A DNA stretch of 11,903 nt from JANNXY01 sp031409775 (GCA_031409775.1 JANNXY010000007.1:1-11903); one strand, 5' to 3'. Numbered from the stretch's first letter, positions 1 to 7,409 are shown. Program-made: numbers and translations. Notes: a model not told the origin generated them from the letters alone.

Positions 1-561
1 GAGGAGTTTTCCCTTGGCCCAGTCACGGAAGGCCTTGGGAGGAGTTTTCCAATTCTGTTCGAGCCAAACGAGTTCACGCAGGCCGAAGTGGCCGTTAATC
101 AGATCGGTGGGCGGGACTTGATAAGTCTTACCCGCTTTGTCTTCCCCGATCTTGTAATCATCGACGAGCGAGGCGAGGATCTGATGACCCGTCGGACGAG
201 TTTTACTTCCCGTCTGACTAGGATGAAACCACGCATCGGATGATAGCCTGGTAGGGTCGAGCGCCTTTGGCTCGGACACACCAGTTAGGATCTCCCCGCG
301 CGACCAATTGGGGGATTGCGGAGTGGGTAGTGTTGCGACCTGGATTATGATGGCAAGAGGTGGTTCCTCCTTCGGTGCAGGAGCAACTTCTTTTTCAGCA
401 CTCCAACATAGCTCTTTTCGCAGAAAAAGTGTTGATTCCTGTTCCCAGATATCACCACCTTTTCCACTGAGTTTGTTAGCATGATCGAGCAGAAGGCCGA
501 GCCGATTATTCGGAACGTCCACTAAAGCTCGCACAAGCGAGCCGAGAATGTCTTTAGACAT
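1..561 (-). CDS. CPR-type hypothetical protein, 3' end outside the window
   Basis: This open frame runs 187 codons from an ATG at 561 to the window edge without a stop, so the C-terminus is missing. The start is supported by a Shine-Dalgarno-like AAAGG about 10 nt upstream and by a promoter at 650-679. The N-terminus is an amphipathic stretch containing PNNRLGLLLD, then KLSGKGG and FLRKELCW. A proline-rich linker (about residues 63-70, APAPKEEPP) follows, and then a Trp-rich part (VWLEQNW, FRDWAKG). I associate the PNNRLG...KLSG...FLRKE...W signature with hypothetical proteins that recur in Parcubacteria genomes; that is recollection, not a search. No catalytic motif, signal peptide or membrane segment is visible. 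The gene looks more GC-rich than its neighbours. It is transcribed alone, in the same direction as the gene behind it, after a weak terminator. Function unknown. Confidence 0.75.
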   Translation of the reverse strand, partial: MSKDILGSLVRALVDVPNNRLGLLLDHANKLSGKGGDIWEQESTLFLRKELCWSAEKEVAPAPKEEPPLAIIIQVATLPTPQSPNWSRGEILTGVSEPKALDPTRLSSDAWFHPSQTGSKTRPTGHQILASLVDDYKIGEDKAGKTYQVPPTDLINGHFGLRELVWLEQNWKTPPKAFRDWAKGKLL

Positions 562-602
562 AGTCTTTTTACCTTTCAATTAACTTTGTGATGAACTAGA
601 GC

Positions 603-626
603 CTAGAACCAATAAATCGGTCCTAG
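603..626 (-). promoter_or_regulatory. Hairpin in the 5' leader of the 1-561 gene
   Basis: CTAGAACC (603-610) and GGTCCTAG (619-626) pair over 8 bp, including one G-U in the minus-strand RNA, around an 8-nt loop. It lies in the predicted leader of about 80 nt between the promoter and the Shine-Dalgarno site. A second short stem (AGAATT/AATTCT, 625-642) partly overlaps it, so the two could be alternative folds. No T-tract follows, so it is not a simple terminator. No riboswitch family is recognised. Confidence 0.35.
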
Positions 627-649
627 AATTGACTCGAATTCTGCCTACT

Positions 650-679
650 ATTATAGCACATAAGTATAGAAAAAGTCAA
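650..679 (-). promoter_or_regulatory. Sigma-70-type promoter for the 1-561 gene
   Basis: On the minus strand a TTGACT -35 box (674-679) is separated by 18 bp from a consensus TATAAT (650-655) with an extended TGC in front (656-658). Predicted initiation is near 643, giving a leader of roughly 80 nt. This contrasts with the near-zero leaders predicted for several other genes here and agrees with this gene having a Shine-Dalgarno site. Confidence 0.6.
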
Positions 680-700
680 CGGTGGCACGTACCTACCACC
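670..700 (-). terminator. Possible weak terminator after the DUF11-like gene
   Basis: Just past the stop at 709, the minus strand carries a GGTGGTA/TGCCACC stem (681-700, 7 bp with one wobble, 6-nt loop). A TTTTT run follows after a 6-nt gap (670-674). The gap makes it non-canonical, and the T-run overlaps the -35 box of the next promoter. Confidence 0.35.
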
Positions 701-708
701 CTAGAGCA

Positions 709-2634
709 TTATTCTGTCACTTGTTCCATAGTGTTCGCGAAATTGGGATCGGTCGATAGACGGGTGTTGACTGGGTCTTGGAACTTCTCCGATATAGTCT
801 GCTTGGTAAACGCATCAATCCCTGTATATGCCATGTCTGTGACAAGGTTGGGAACATTGCCTACTTCGTTCGCATTAGGGAATAAGCTAACCTGGAATGC
901 CACTTCCCTGACTTGGCGACTATGCCCAGTACCGGCTGGTATACTACCGGCATTCCAAGTGACTTTGCCGGTCTCTTCGTCAAATACGACTTTGTCCCCC
1001 GCCGGAGAGACCTGACCGAGCCATGATACCGACTGTGGTAGAACGCCCGTTACCGTAGCATTGCTTATATCGTTCGATGTGTTGGTAAGTGTCCAGATCA
1101 CGGTGTAGGTTGTCTTCTGCTCGGGTTTGGGCGGTAGTGGGCCAGAATTTGTAAATGGACCTATATAGTAGACAGCACGAGCGTTCATAAGCATTTCTGT
1201 AGATACTTTCAGTTTGCGCTCTATGCTTGATTTTATTTCTTCTGGTACGCGTGAGTCCGATGCACGTTTAGCTGCGACTGATATGTCGATGTCGACTTCT
1301 TGATTTTTTACCAGGGCACTGAACTTCTCGAACGGAATCGTTGCTAGAGTAAATGTGACGAAGCCTTCTCTGCCCGGCATAAGCATAGACAGGTCAGGAG
1401 TATTCTGCTTGTTCCATGTGATTGTGTTATCTACGGATTTGTAGAAGCCACCTAGTGCATCGATGGATTTCTTGTCTAGTGCCTGTCCTGACAGTCTGGC
1501 AGTGATTGTGACATCAGTTAGGGGTACTTCTAGGTTGTTTTTATATTCTATCTTGGCTGTTGCAACTCTACCCGCAGTTGAGAAAACTTCTGTAGATGCT
1601 GGTTCGTCGTTTATCAGTAGATCCGTCGCCAGAAATGGCTTCACTAGATTTACTTTCTCTAGAGATGAAGCAAATAGCCCTGCGATCTTTTTATTATCTA
1701 GCTTATCGGCAACACCACCTTCGAAGCGAAAGAATCTCTCTACTTCACTATCTCCAGAGAAATTCCCACGGATTTTTATTGTACTTGTAGACAATGCCTT
1801 GAGACTCGCGATGCTCCATATATTGTTACCGCCTAGAGGCTCTGGCACAGATCCGATATAGTTGAATCCATCTGGATAAGATGCTTTGACCAGCATGTTG
1901 CGGAGTTCTTGGTCAGTATTGGATCGGATATTGAGACTGAGTATGACTTCTTGGTTGATCGTTGCTTCCTTGAGCGTATCTAGTACGAACTCCACAGGAG
2001 CAGTCTCGATGAGCACATCGAATGTCTTTGATTTGCTATACGGTGCGTTGGAATCAGGTATACGGTATTCTGCTGTTACCGTGATAGGCTGCTTCTCACG
2101 CTCTGCCCCAAATAGGATAGAGGAAATGGATCTGGTAACTCTCTGCCCAGCAGGTACAGAACCGAGGGACTCACGAGAGTCGGTGAGATCTATGCTGATA
2201 TCCCGAGGGTCTTTGGTACCAGGAGGATAGGTAACCACTAGATCCACAAAATCGATCGGGAAATTGTTGCGGTTCTCGATAGCAACTACGGATGTGAACT
2301 CCCTGCCACCAGGTGTCGATACCGGCCCAGTTACAGTAACATTAACATTGTTCCCTGCACCTGCTTTGTTCACAACATAATCCCAAGCGAAATAAAATGA
2401 ACCCGCACAGAAAAGTAATGCAACAACTGCAAATACCCATGCACCCACACGATGCGGCTCTACAGGTATCTCATACAGAGGCAGATCATCATCTACTGGC
2501 ATAGGTTTCCAATCCCGTGAATGGTCAGAGGTCTGAGCAGTGAGTGTCCGGGAGGATTTGGGTACAGCTTCTGGATTCTGTGAGTATAGATCCTGGTCTA
2601 TTTTGTCTAATTTACTTCCTGATTTATCTCGCAT
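709..2634 (-). CDS. Membrane-anchored surface protein with DUF11/Ig-like repeats
   Basis: This 641-residue protein has a hydrophilic N-terminal tail of about 62 residues. A single membrane helix follows (about 63-88, VGAWVFAVVALLFCAGSFYF), and then a large beta-rich region predicted to be outside the cell. No cleavable signal peptide is seen, so an N-in anchored topology is likely. The outer part contains successive units of the DUF11/conserved-repeat type, with alternating beta-strands and phrases such as VVAIENRNNFPIDFVDLVV. The clearest unit is the last one, about 510-625, with TLTNTSNDISNATVTGVLP and a GKVTWNAGSIPAG end. Such repeats usually serve cell-surface architecture or adhesion; the exact role is unknown. 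The gene starts 26 bp after recO stops but has its own extended -10 six bases before the ATG, so it need not depend on recO transcription. No Shine-Dalgarno site is present. Confidence 0.8.
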   Translation of the reverse strand: MRDKSGSKLDKIDQDLYSQNPEAVPKSSRTLTAQTSDHSRDWKPMPVDDDLPLYEIPVEPHRVGAWVFAVVALLFCAGSFYFAWDYVVNKAGAGNNVNVTVTGPVSTPGGREFTSVVAIENRNNFPIDFVDLVVTYPPGTKDPRDISIDLTDSRESLGSVPAGQRVTRSISSILFGAEREKQPITVTAEYRIPDSNAPYSKSKTFDVLIETAPVEFVLDTLKEATINQEVILSLNIRSNTDQELRNMLVKASYPDGFNYIGSVPEPLGGNNIWSIASLKALSTSTIKIRGNFSGDSEVERFFRFEGGVADKLDNKKIAGLFASSLEKVNLVKPFLATDLLINDEPASTEVFSTAGRVATAKIEYKNNLEVPLTDVTITARLSGQALDKKSIDALGGFYKSVDNTITWNKQNTPDLSMLMPGREGFVTFTLATIPFEKFSALVKNQEVDIDISVAAKRASDSRVPEEIKSSIERKLKVSTEMLMNARAVYYIGPFTNSGPLPPKPEQKTTYTVIWTLTNTSNDISNATVTGVLPQSVSWLGQVSPAGDKVVFDEETGKVTWNAGSIPAGTGHSRQVREVAFQVSLFPNANEVGNVPNLVTDMAYTGIDAFTKQTISEKFQDPVNTRLSTDPNFANTMEQVTE

Positions 2635-2640
2635 TATCGA

Positions 2641-2649
2641 ATTATATCA
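2641..2649 (-). promoter_or_regulatory. Extended -10 promoter abutting the DUF11-like gene
   Basis: The minus strand reads TGA-TATAAT (2649 to 2641), a perfect extended -10, followed by 6 nt and then the ATG at 2634. Initiation 6-7 nt downstream would fall on the start codon, predicting a leaderless mRNA. There is no convincing -35; the extended TG may compensate. Confidence 0.55.
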
Positions 2650-2660
2650 CAATAGATGTA

Positions 2661-3227
2661 TTACAAATGCGTTGAATGGAGTGATGTGTTAATTATTTTA
2701 AGTATTTCAACTTTATACTTCTGGATATCTATTATAGATTCGGTTGTGATTTTATTTATTAGAAAATCATTGGTTACATCATTCTCCCCTACATAACCCA
2801 GAGCAAACAAGATTCGTAACACAGTCACCAACTCGATAGATTCTATAGCTATATGACCTCCCCCAAATTCATCTAGGTTTGTAAATAGATCCACTATTAT
2901 ATAGAATACGTCACTCACTTTATCCTCACCATGTATGAGTTTGTCCAATAGGGAAAATACTCTCGCCACACATTCAATGTGTCTGGCTAAACTGATAGAT
3001 TCAGCACTCGTTACTCTCCAGACTTCCCTGCCACGTACTACTGTAACCAGCGCTCTAGAATAAATCTCGAGCGAGTAACGAAGTTTAGATTCTTCCTTCC
3101 TTATCCCTGCCGCTCTGGCCCATATGGAACCGAGGTCGGGTGTGATCAGGAAGAAAGTCGCATCTGCTTCCCCATAATTCCTGCTCGATATAACAAACGC
3201 TTCAGTGGTGTATTTGTGATGGGACAT
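2661..3227 (-). CDS. recO: RecO-like recombination/repair protein, short form
   Basis: The first about 75 residues match the RecO OB-fold: TTEAFVISSRNYGEADATFF, then DLGSIWARAAGIRK and KLRYSLEIYSRALV, ending with a VVRGREVWRVTSAE strand. RecO loads RecA at gapped DNA with RecR and anneals single strands. The rest is helical. The product is 188 residues, against about 240 for typical bacterial RecO, and no CxxC zinc knuckle is visible, so it is a reduced version. A TTG six bases upstream (3233) also keeps the frame, but it lies between the predicted -10 and the start site, so I place the start at the ATG at 3227. There is no Shine-Dalgarno site. The gene sits directly ahead of the DUF11-like gene. 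RecO identity is supported by the N-terminal motif pattern only. Confidence 0.8.
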   Translation of the reverse strand: MSHHKYTTEAFVISSRNYGEADATFFLITPDLGSIWARAAGIRKEESKLRYSLEIYSRALVTVVRGREVWRVTSAESISLARHIECVARVFSLLDKLIHGEDKVSDVFYIIVDLFTNLDEFGGGHIAIESIELVTVLRILFALGYVGENDVTNDFLINKITTESIIDIQKYKVEILKIINTSLHSTHL

Positions 3228-3233
3228 GGACAA

Positions 3234-3242
3234 ATACTATCA
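3234..3242 (-). promoter_or_regulatory. Extended -10 promoter abutting recO
   Basis: The minus strand reads TGA-TAGTAT (3242 to 3234), then 6 nt, then ATG at 3227. The layout is the same as at the DUF11-like gene and again predicts a leaderless transcript. An overlapping TATGAT (3239-3244) is an alternative -10. No clear -35 is seen. Confidence 0.45.
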
Positions 3243-3300
3243 TATATGTTTATATTATGCTTGCTATGACGATAAGGCAGTCCTCTAGCATGCTAGTACA

Positions 3301-3660
3301 TTGAAACAAAAAACAACAATGACATCACATAATTCAATTCCCGAAAAGACCTATATGCACCTTGGAGAGAGTACTGAGTCTGAACTTGTTGGGAGTAACA
3401 CCTATAACATAGTAAGGAAAATGATTGCCACCGAGTTCTGGTTATCATTACAATTTCGTCAGCGGCTTTATCTTTATTTGACACAAGATCGAGCCCTCGA
3501 AGGTGACCCAAGTTTCAGTATCTGTAGTGTTGTTTTTGACGCTGATGGATTAAGATTCGATTACCCAGAGCGGAATCCAAGATTGCCCTGGGAAGGTCTC
3601 CAGAGACGACACGGTGCTACTCTGAAGATGTTTACTTACGCATATGCTCTTATAACTTAA
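3301..3660 (+). CDS. Small orphan protein of unknown function
   Basis: This is the only sizeable plus-strand frame in the gap between recO and ileS. It has 119 codons from a TTG at 3301, or 113 from the ATG at 3319, which I think is more likely; another ATG lies at 3355. The sequence is mixed and hydrophilic with an aromatic, Arg-rich middle (EFWLSLQFRQRLYLYL) and contains RFDYPERNPRLPWEGL. I recognise no family, and no signal peptide or membrane helix is visible. The best support that it is real is the strong hairpin plus T-run starting within its stop codon (3656-3694), oriented to end its transcript. No Shine-Dalgarno site and no convincing promoter was found; recO's promoter region is divergent to it. 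A smaller frame on the opposite strand of the same stretch is less likely. Confidence 0.5.
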   Translation: MKQKTTMTSHNSIPEKTYMHLGESTESELVGSNTYNIVRKMIATEFWLSLQFRQRLYLYLTQDRALEGDPSFSICSVVFDADGLRFDYPERNPRLPWEGLQRRHGATLKMFTYAYALIT

Positions 3661-3694
3661 AGTATTCCTCATTGTAGGATACTTTAAGATTTTT
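3656..3694 (+). terminator. Intrinsic terminator of the orphan gene, against the ileS 3' end
   Basis: CTTAAAGTATTCCT (3656-3669) pairs with AGGATACTTTAAG (3676-3688), a 13-bp stem with one bulged T and a CATTGT loop. ATTTTT follows on the plus strand (3689-3694). The T-tract overlaps the ileS stop codon (3693-3695). Because the stem is symmetric it may also hinder ileS transcripts, but the minus strand lacks a good T-tract. Confidence 0.75.
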
Positions 3695-6600
3695 ATCTCT
3701 TCTTTATCTCAATCCTTAACTCCCCCTCGCTTGCATCGATTGAATCCATGCCAGCGATTTTCTTGATTTCGCTTTCAAATACCTTGATCATTTCGAGGCT
3801 GTCTGCGTTGGTAGTTATCGTAAGTGTGCCTTTATCCCCTACGTTCCAATTCTCTTCCTTTCTTTTATCCTGAATCATTCTCACCAGCTCGCGCATATCG
3901 CCCTCCATCTTTAGTTCTGAAGTAATGTTTGTATCCAGCTCATCTTTTTCGCCTACCTTTACCATTTTCACATTCAATTCATCAGCGATTATATTTAAAT
4001 ATTCTGGAGCGAGTTTGGCTTCTGTCGCAAAGGTAAAAGAAGCTAGAGGTTGTCTAACTTTAATTTTTGAATTATTTCTACTTGCTAAACCTAGCTCAAC
4101 CATACTTCTTACTAATTTCATGTTATTAATAACCTCCAAATCAACTTCGGAATATTCCGGCCAGGATTCCAAATGCACGCTTTCTTTGCCATTTGGACCT
4201 GCAATTTTCTTGTAGAGATACTCTGCATAGAACGGCATAACGGGAGCAATGAGTTTAGAAATTTCTATCAGAGCCCAGTGAGTGGTAGCGATCGCATCGT
4301 TTCTCTCTACCACATCATCTGACTTGAACCTGTCACGAGAACGTCGCAGGTACCATGTAGATAGATCATCGATGAGGGACACTATCGGTCGCATAGCTCT
4401 GTCTATCTCGTATTTGTCTAGACTCTCGGTGATGCTTATACCGCTTTCACTTACTCTAGCTACAATCCATTTATCTAGAATGTTAGTTGATAGTGAGAAG
4501 TTGAAAGTTGTGAGATTGGTTGCATAAAGCTCAAAGAAAGTTGCAACATTATCGAGTCTCATTATGACTTTCTTGTTTATTTCATCGACACCCTTTTCCG
4601 AGAAGCATACATCCTCTGCCTTGACCGACGGACTCTGCATGAGGAAGAACCTCACGGCATCAGCGCCGTATTTCTCTATCGTGGGCATGATGGGTGGGAA
4701 ATTGTTCTTTGACTTGGACATCTTCTGACCATCTTCGGCTAGTATGAGCCCGTTTACGATCACATTGCGATACGGAGACTCGCCGAATAATGCTGTGCCC
4801 AGTATAAGCATCGTATAGAACCAGCCACGCGTCTGGTCTAGACCCTCGGCGATAAAGTCGGCTGGGAAATGCTTCTGTCTGAACTCATCATGATGTGCGA
4901 ATGGATAGTGTATCTCTGCATACGGCATCGACCCAGACTCGAACCAACAATCAAATACATCCGGGACCCTCCTCATCTGCCCACCGCAACCACAAGCAAG
5001 TTCAACCTGATCTATGTGTGGACGATGGAAATCCAGCTCGTATTCATCGTTGTGTGGTAGTGGGATGAATTCTAGAGGCTTGAGATGCCCTGTCTGCAAG
5101 AAATCCCCCGCCCACAGGTTCACCAGATCTCTGTCATGACCACCGAGTGTTACAGCAAATATCATAGATGCAGGGGCATCGTGAGTCACGATGAGGATAT
5201 TCTTCCCAGAATGCTTGGCATCGATATCATAGATAAATTCCCCCACCCTCTTGGCAACGTCTTTTATATTTTCCCCACCTGGAGTCCGCTTTTGCAATTG
5301 CTCTTTCACAGAGTTAAAGTATCTATGATACTCCTCTATGTCCTGACCGTCGAAGTCCCCGAATCCGTATTCCCGCAACCTCTCATCTACTACAACCTCC
5401 CCAGCGAAACCGATGTTTTCTTGGACTATTTCTGCTGTCTCTATGGTCCGAGCAAGCGGAGAAACATAGACCATATCTATATTCTGATCTCTGAGTGTAT
5501 GAGCAACCAACGCTACTTCTTCACGACCTTTGTCAGTAAGGTGATAGGATTTTGCAATATCCGAACTTGTGACGTTTAGAATATTGTGCTCACCCTCCCC
5601 ATGACGCATGACGAAATATTTGTTGCGAGGCTTGATGCGGGATTTGATATCTGACAAGCTTCCTACAATCTCTGTCTTTTTACATTCATTGCATTTCCAC
5701 ACTGGGATAGGTGCACCCCAGAACCTCTGCCTGGACACATTCCAGTCTGGTGACCCCTCTAGCCATCTACCGAACCTGTTCTCACCTATCGCTTCTGGTA
5801 TCCATCTGACAGATTTGTTCTGCTCGATCATTTTGTCTTTGATCGCGGTGACTTTCACAAACCATGACGAGGTAGCATAGTTGAGCAGTGGAGTATCACA
5901 TCTCCAGCAATGCGGATACGTGTGCACAATCTTTTCTTTTTTAAATAATTTATTTTCTCGTGCAAGCCATTTGATGATTTCTATATCTGTTTTCTGATGG
6001 CCATCCTTCTCGTCTGATTTGGGCTTAACATATAATCCTGCAAAGTCCGCCACCTCCGGCTTCATGCAACCATCTTTGCTTACATGCTGGATAAATGGCA
6101 AATTTTCCTTCAGAGACAAATTGTAGTCATCATTCCCAAACGCTGGCGCGATGTGGACCACGCCAGTTCCACTCTCGGCATCGACGAAATCAGCAGCATA
6201 TATCTTCCAGGCGTTCTCTTTGTTTTTAATTTCAGAATTGTTTACATAATATTCGAAAACAGGTTTGTAGGATTTGCCGACCAAATCAGCCCCTTTAAAT
6301 GTTCTTAAAATTCTGAAATCTTTAACAAAAGCTTTCTCCACAGTATTCTTTGCAACTATGTATTTATTACCATGGACTTCTCCTTCTACCTCTACATAAT
6401 CAATTTCGGGATTTATCGCGAGAGCTACATTGCCGGGCAGAGTCCACGGGGTTGTCGTCCAAGCAATGAGGAAGGTGTTTGGTTCATCAGAAAGTTCACA
6501 TTCTACATATACAGAAATATCTGTGATGTCTTTGTAGCCTAGGTTCACTTCGAAGTTAGATAATGTCGTTTCGCACCTAGGACAGACATGCATCGATTTA

Positions 6601-7100
6601 AATCCTTCGTAGACCAAGCCTTTGTCATGCAGAGTTTTAAATACCCACCAGACGGACTCGGTGTAGCTAGAATCCATAGTACGATAGTCGTTTGCCATAT
6701 CCACCCACCTGCCTACTCTGGGTACTATGCTACACCATTCACCAGCGTATCGGAGTACACTTTCTTTGGCCTTCTGGTTAAATTTACCTATTCCATAGTC
6801 TTCTATATCCTTCTTACTTTTCAGTCCCAGCTCTTTCTCTATCAGGTTCTCGATAGGTAGACCGTGACAATCCCACCCCCATCTGCGCCTAACTCTATAC
6901 CCCCGCATAGTCTTGTACCTGGGTATGAGATCTTTGAGCGTAGTTGGGAGTAGGTGGCCGAAATGCGGAAGTCCTGTAGCAAATGGTGGCCCATCGTAAA
7001 AGACGAATTCACCATTCGGTGCATCCTTGTCTAGGGTTTTCTCGAAAATCTTCTGCTCTTGCCAGAATTTGAGTATTGCTTCTTCGCGTTCTTTTGCCAT
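3693..7100 (-). CDS. ileS: Isoleucyl-tRNA synthetase with an inserted histidine-phosphatase domain
   Basis: This class I synthetase charges tRNA-Ile in the cytoplasm. Numbered from the ATG at 7100 (1135 residues), it shows the HIGH signature as HFGH (46-49), GWDCHGLPIE, CP1 editing-domain motifs (TTTPWTLPGN, SGTGVVHIAPAFGNDD), SRQRFWG and KMSKS (793-797). The anticodon-binding helical region then runs to the C-terminus. Zinc-type pairs are C173/C176, C398/C401, C470/C473 and C703/C705. Between the last two pairs an extra domain of about 195 residues is inserted (listed separately). A frame-compatible TTG at 7139 exists, but it coincides with a TTGAAC -35 box, and the next ATGs fall in or on the -10, so the ATG at 7100 is preferred. 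It begins with MAKEREEAILKFW, which fits the family. The gene follows a toxin-antitoxin operon but appears to have its own promoter. Confidence 0.96.
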   Translation of the reverse strand: MAKEREEAILKFWQEQKIFEKTLDKDAPNGEFVFYDGPPFATGLPHFGHLLPTTLKDLIPRYKTMRGYRVRRRWGWDCHGLPIENLIEKELGLKSKKDIEDYGIGKFNQKAKESVLRYAGEWCSIVPRVGRWVDMANDYRTMDSSYTESVWWVFKTLHDKGLVYEGFKSMHVCPRCETTLSNFEVNLGYKDITDISVYVECELSDEPNTFLIAWTTTPWTLPGNVALAINPEIDYVEVEGEVHGNKYIVAKNTVEKAFVKDFRILRTFKGADLVGKSYKPVFEYYVNNSEIKNKENAWKIYAADFVDAESGTGVVHIAPAFGNDDYNLSLKENLPFIQHVSKDGCMKPEVADFAGLYVKPKSDEKDGHQKTDIEIIKWLARENKLFKKEKIVHTYPHCWRCDTPLLNYATSSWFVKVTAIKDKMIEQNKSVRWIPEAIGENRFGRWLEGSPDWNVSRQRFWGAPIPVWKCNECKKTEIVGSLSDIKSRIKPRNKYFVMRHGEGEHNILNVTSSDIAKSYHLTDKGREEVALVAHTLRDQNIDMVYVSPLARTIETAEIVQENIGFAGEVVVDERLREYGFGDFDGQDIEEYHRYFNSVKEQLQKRTPGGENIKDVAKRVGEFIYDIDAKHSGKNILIVTHDAPASMIFAVTLGGHDRDLVNLWAGDFLQTGHLKPLEFIPLPHNDEYELDFHRPHIDQVELACGCGGQMRRVPDVFDCWFESGSMPYAEIHYPFAHHDEFRQKHFPADFIAEGLDQTRGWFYTMLILGTALFGESPYRNVIVNGLILAEDGQKMSKSKNNFPPIMPTIEKYGADAVRFFLMQSPSVKAEDVCFSEKGVDEINKKVIMRLDNVATFFELYATNLTTFNFSLSTNILDKWIVARVSESGISITESLDKYEIDRAMRPIVSLIDDLSTWYLRRSRDRFKSDDVVERNDAIATTHWALIEISKLIAPVMPFYAEYLYKKIAGPNGKESVHLESWPEYSEVDLEVINNMKLVRSMVELGLASRNNSKIKVRQPLASFTFATEAKLAPEYLNIIADELNVKMVKVGEKDELDTNITSELKMEGDMRELVRMIQDKRKEENWNVGDKGTLTITTNADSLEMIKVFESEIKKIAGMDSIDASEGELRIEIKKR
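5031..5627 (-). other. Histidine phosphatase (phosphoglycerate-mutase-like) domain inside IleRS
   Basis: IleRS residues about 492-690 form a complete branch-1 histidine phosphatase domain. It has the phospho-acceptor motif YFVMRHGE (R499, H500, G501), then HLTDKGREE, SPLARTIETAE with the second catalytic Arg (R551), LREYGFGDFDGQ with an acidic residue (E577), and ILIVTHDAPASM with the second catalytic His (H640). All residues expected for phosphate transfer through phosphohistidine are therefore present. The insertion point lies after CNEC...SLSDIKSR and before DFHRPHID...CGCGG, the loop joining two zinc knuckles. The frame is unbroken on both sides, so this is a genuine domain in one protein. 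Its substrate is unknown. Confidence 0.93.
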
Positions 7101-7110
7101 ATTATCCCCC

Positions 7111-7139
7111 ATCATAGCCGAAAATGGGTATTTGTTCAA
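7111..7139 (-). promoter_or_regulatory. ileS promoter
   Basis: On the minus strand TTGAAC (7134-7139) is separated by exactly 17 bp from TATGAT (7111-7116), and the ATG is 10 nt further on. The predicted leader is about 3 nt. A GGGGG run lies 5 nt before the ATG and might serve as a degenerate Shine-Dalgarno site if initiation is further upstream. This promoter makes upstream start codons of the same frame implausible. Confidence 0.5.
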
Positions 7140-7147
7140 AAGTGAGC

Positions 7148-7405
7148 CTACCCATACAGCTGAGCATGGGTTCCGATATCTAGGAGAACGATACCAATTT
7201 CTCTTACTTTATAGTGAACTCTTACATCAGCTGTAACATCGAAACTTCTAACTCCGATATATTTACCGCGGAGGGCATGATTATTCAGAGAAAAATGAAA
7301 CTGATCGTTAATAAAGATTTCGAGAACAATAAAAAACTTATCTTGTATCTTTTTGGATTGCTTGCGAAAGGCTTTCTTGAATTTTTTGTGCTGATCAATA
7401 TCCAT
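7148..7405 (-). CDS. YafQ/RelE-family mRNA interferase toxin
   Basis: The 85-residue length is typical for RelE/ParE-superfamily toxins, which cleave mRNA on the ribosome. The basic N-terminal helices (HKKFKKAFRKQSKKIQDKF) are followed by the conserved core HALRGKYIGVRSFDVTADVRVHYK and the C-terminal IVLLDIGTHAQLYG, whose IGTH.xLY ending is characteristic of the YafQ/RelE group. It begins 4 nt after the antitoxin stop, so the two are cotranscribed and probably translationally coupled; there is no Shine-Dalgarno site of its own. The toxin is very likely held inactive by the protein encoded just upstream. The subfamily (YafQ versus RelE) is not certain. Confidence 0.9.
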   Translation of the reverse strand: MDIDQHKKFKKAFRKQSKKIQDKFFIVLEIFINDQFHFSLNNHALRGKYIGVRSFDVTADVRVHYKVREIGIVLLDIGTHAQLYG

Positions 7406-7409
7406 CTTA

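Noticed and set aside
629..2230. Several plus-strand open frames opposite the DUF11-like gene
   Set aside because: They are antisense shadows of a long, clearly coding minus-strand frame, with no promoter, start context or recognisable domain.
3293..3511. A minus-strand frame of 72 codons overlapping the orphan plus-strand gene
   Set aside because: It lacks a terminator or promoter in its direction, while the plus-strand frame is longer and has a matching terminator.
5085..5579. A 164-codon plus-strand frame opposite the histidine phosphatase insert
   Set aside because: It lies entirely opposite conserved catalytic motifs of IleRS; the composition is that of an antisense frame.
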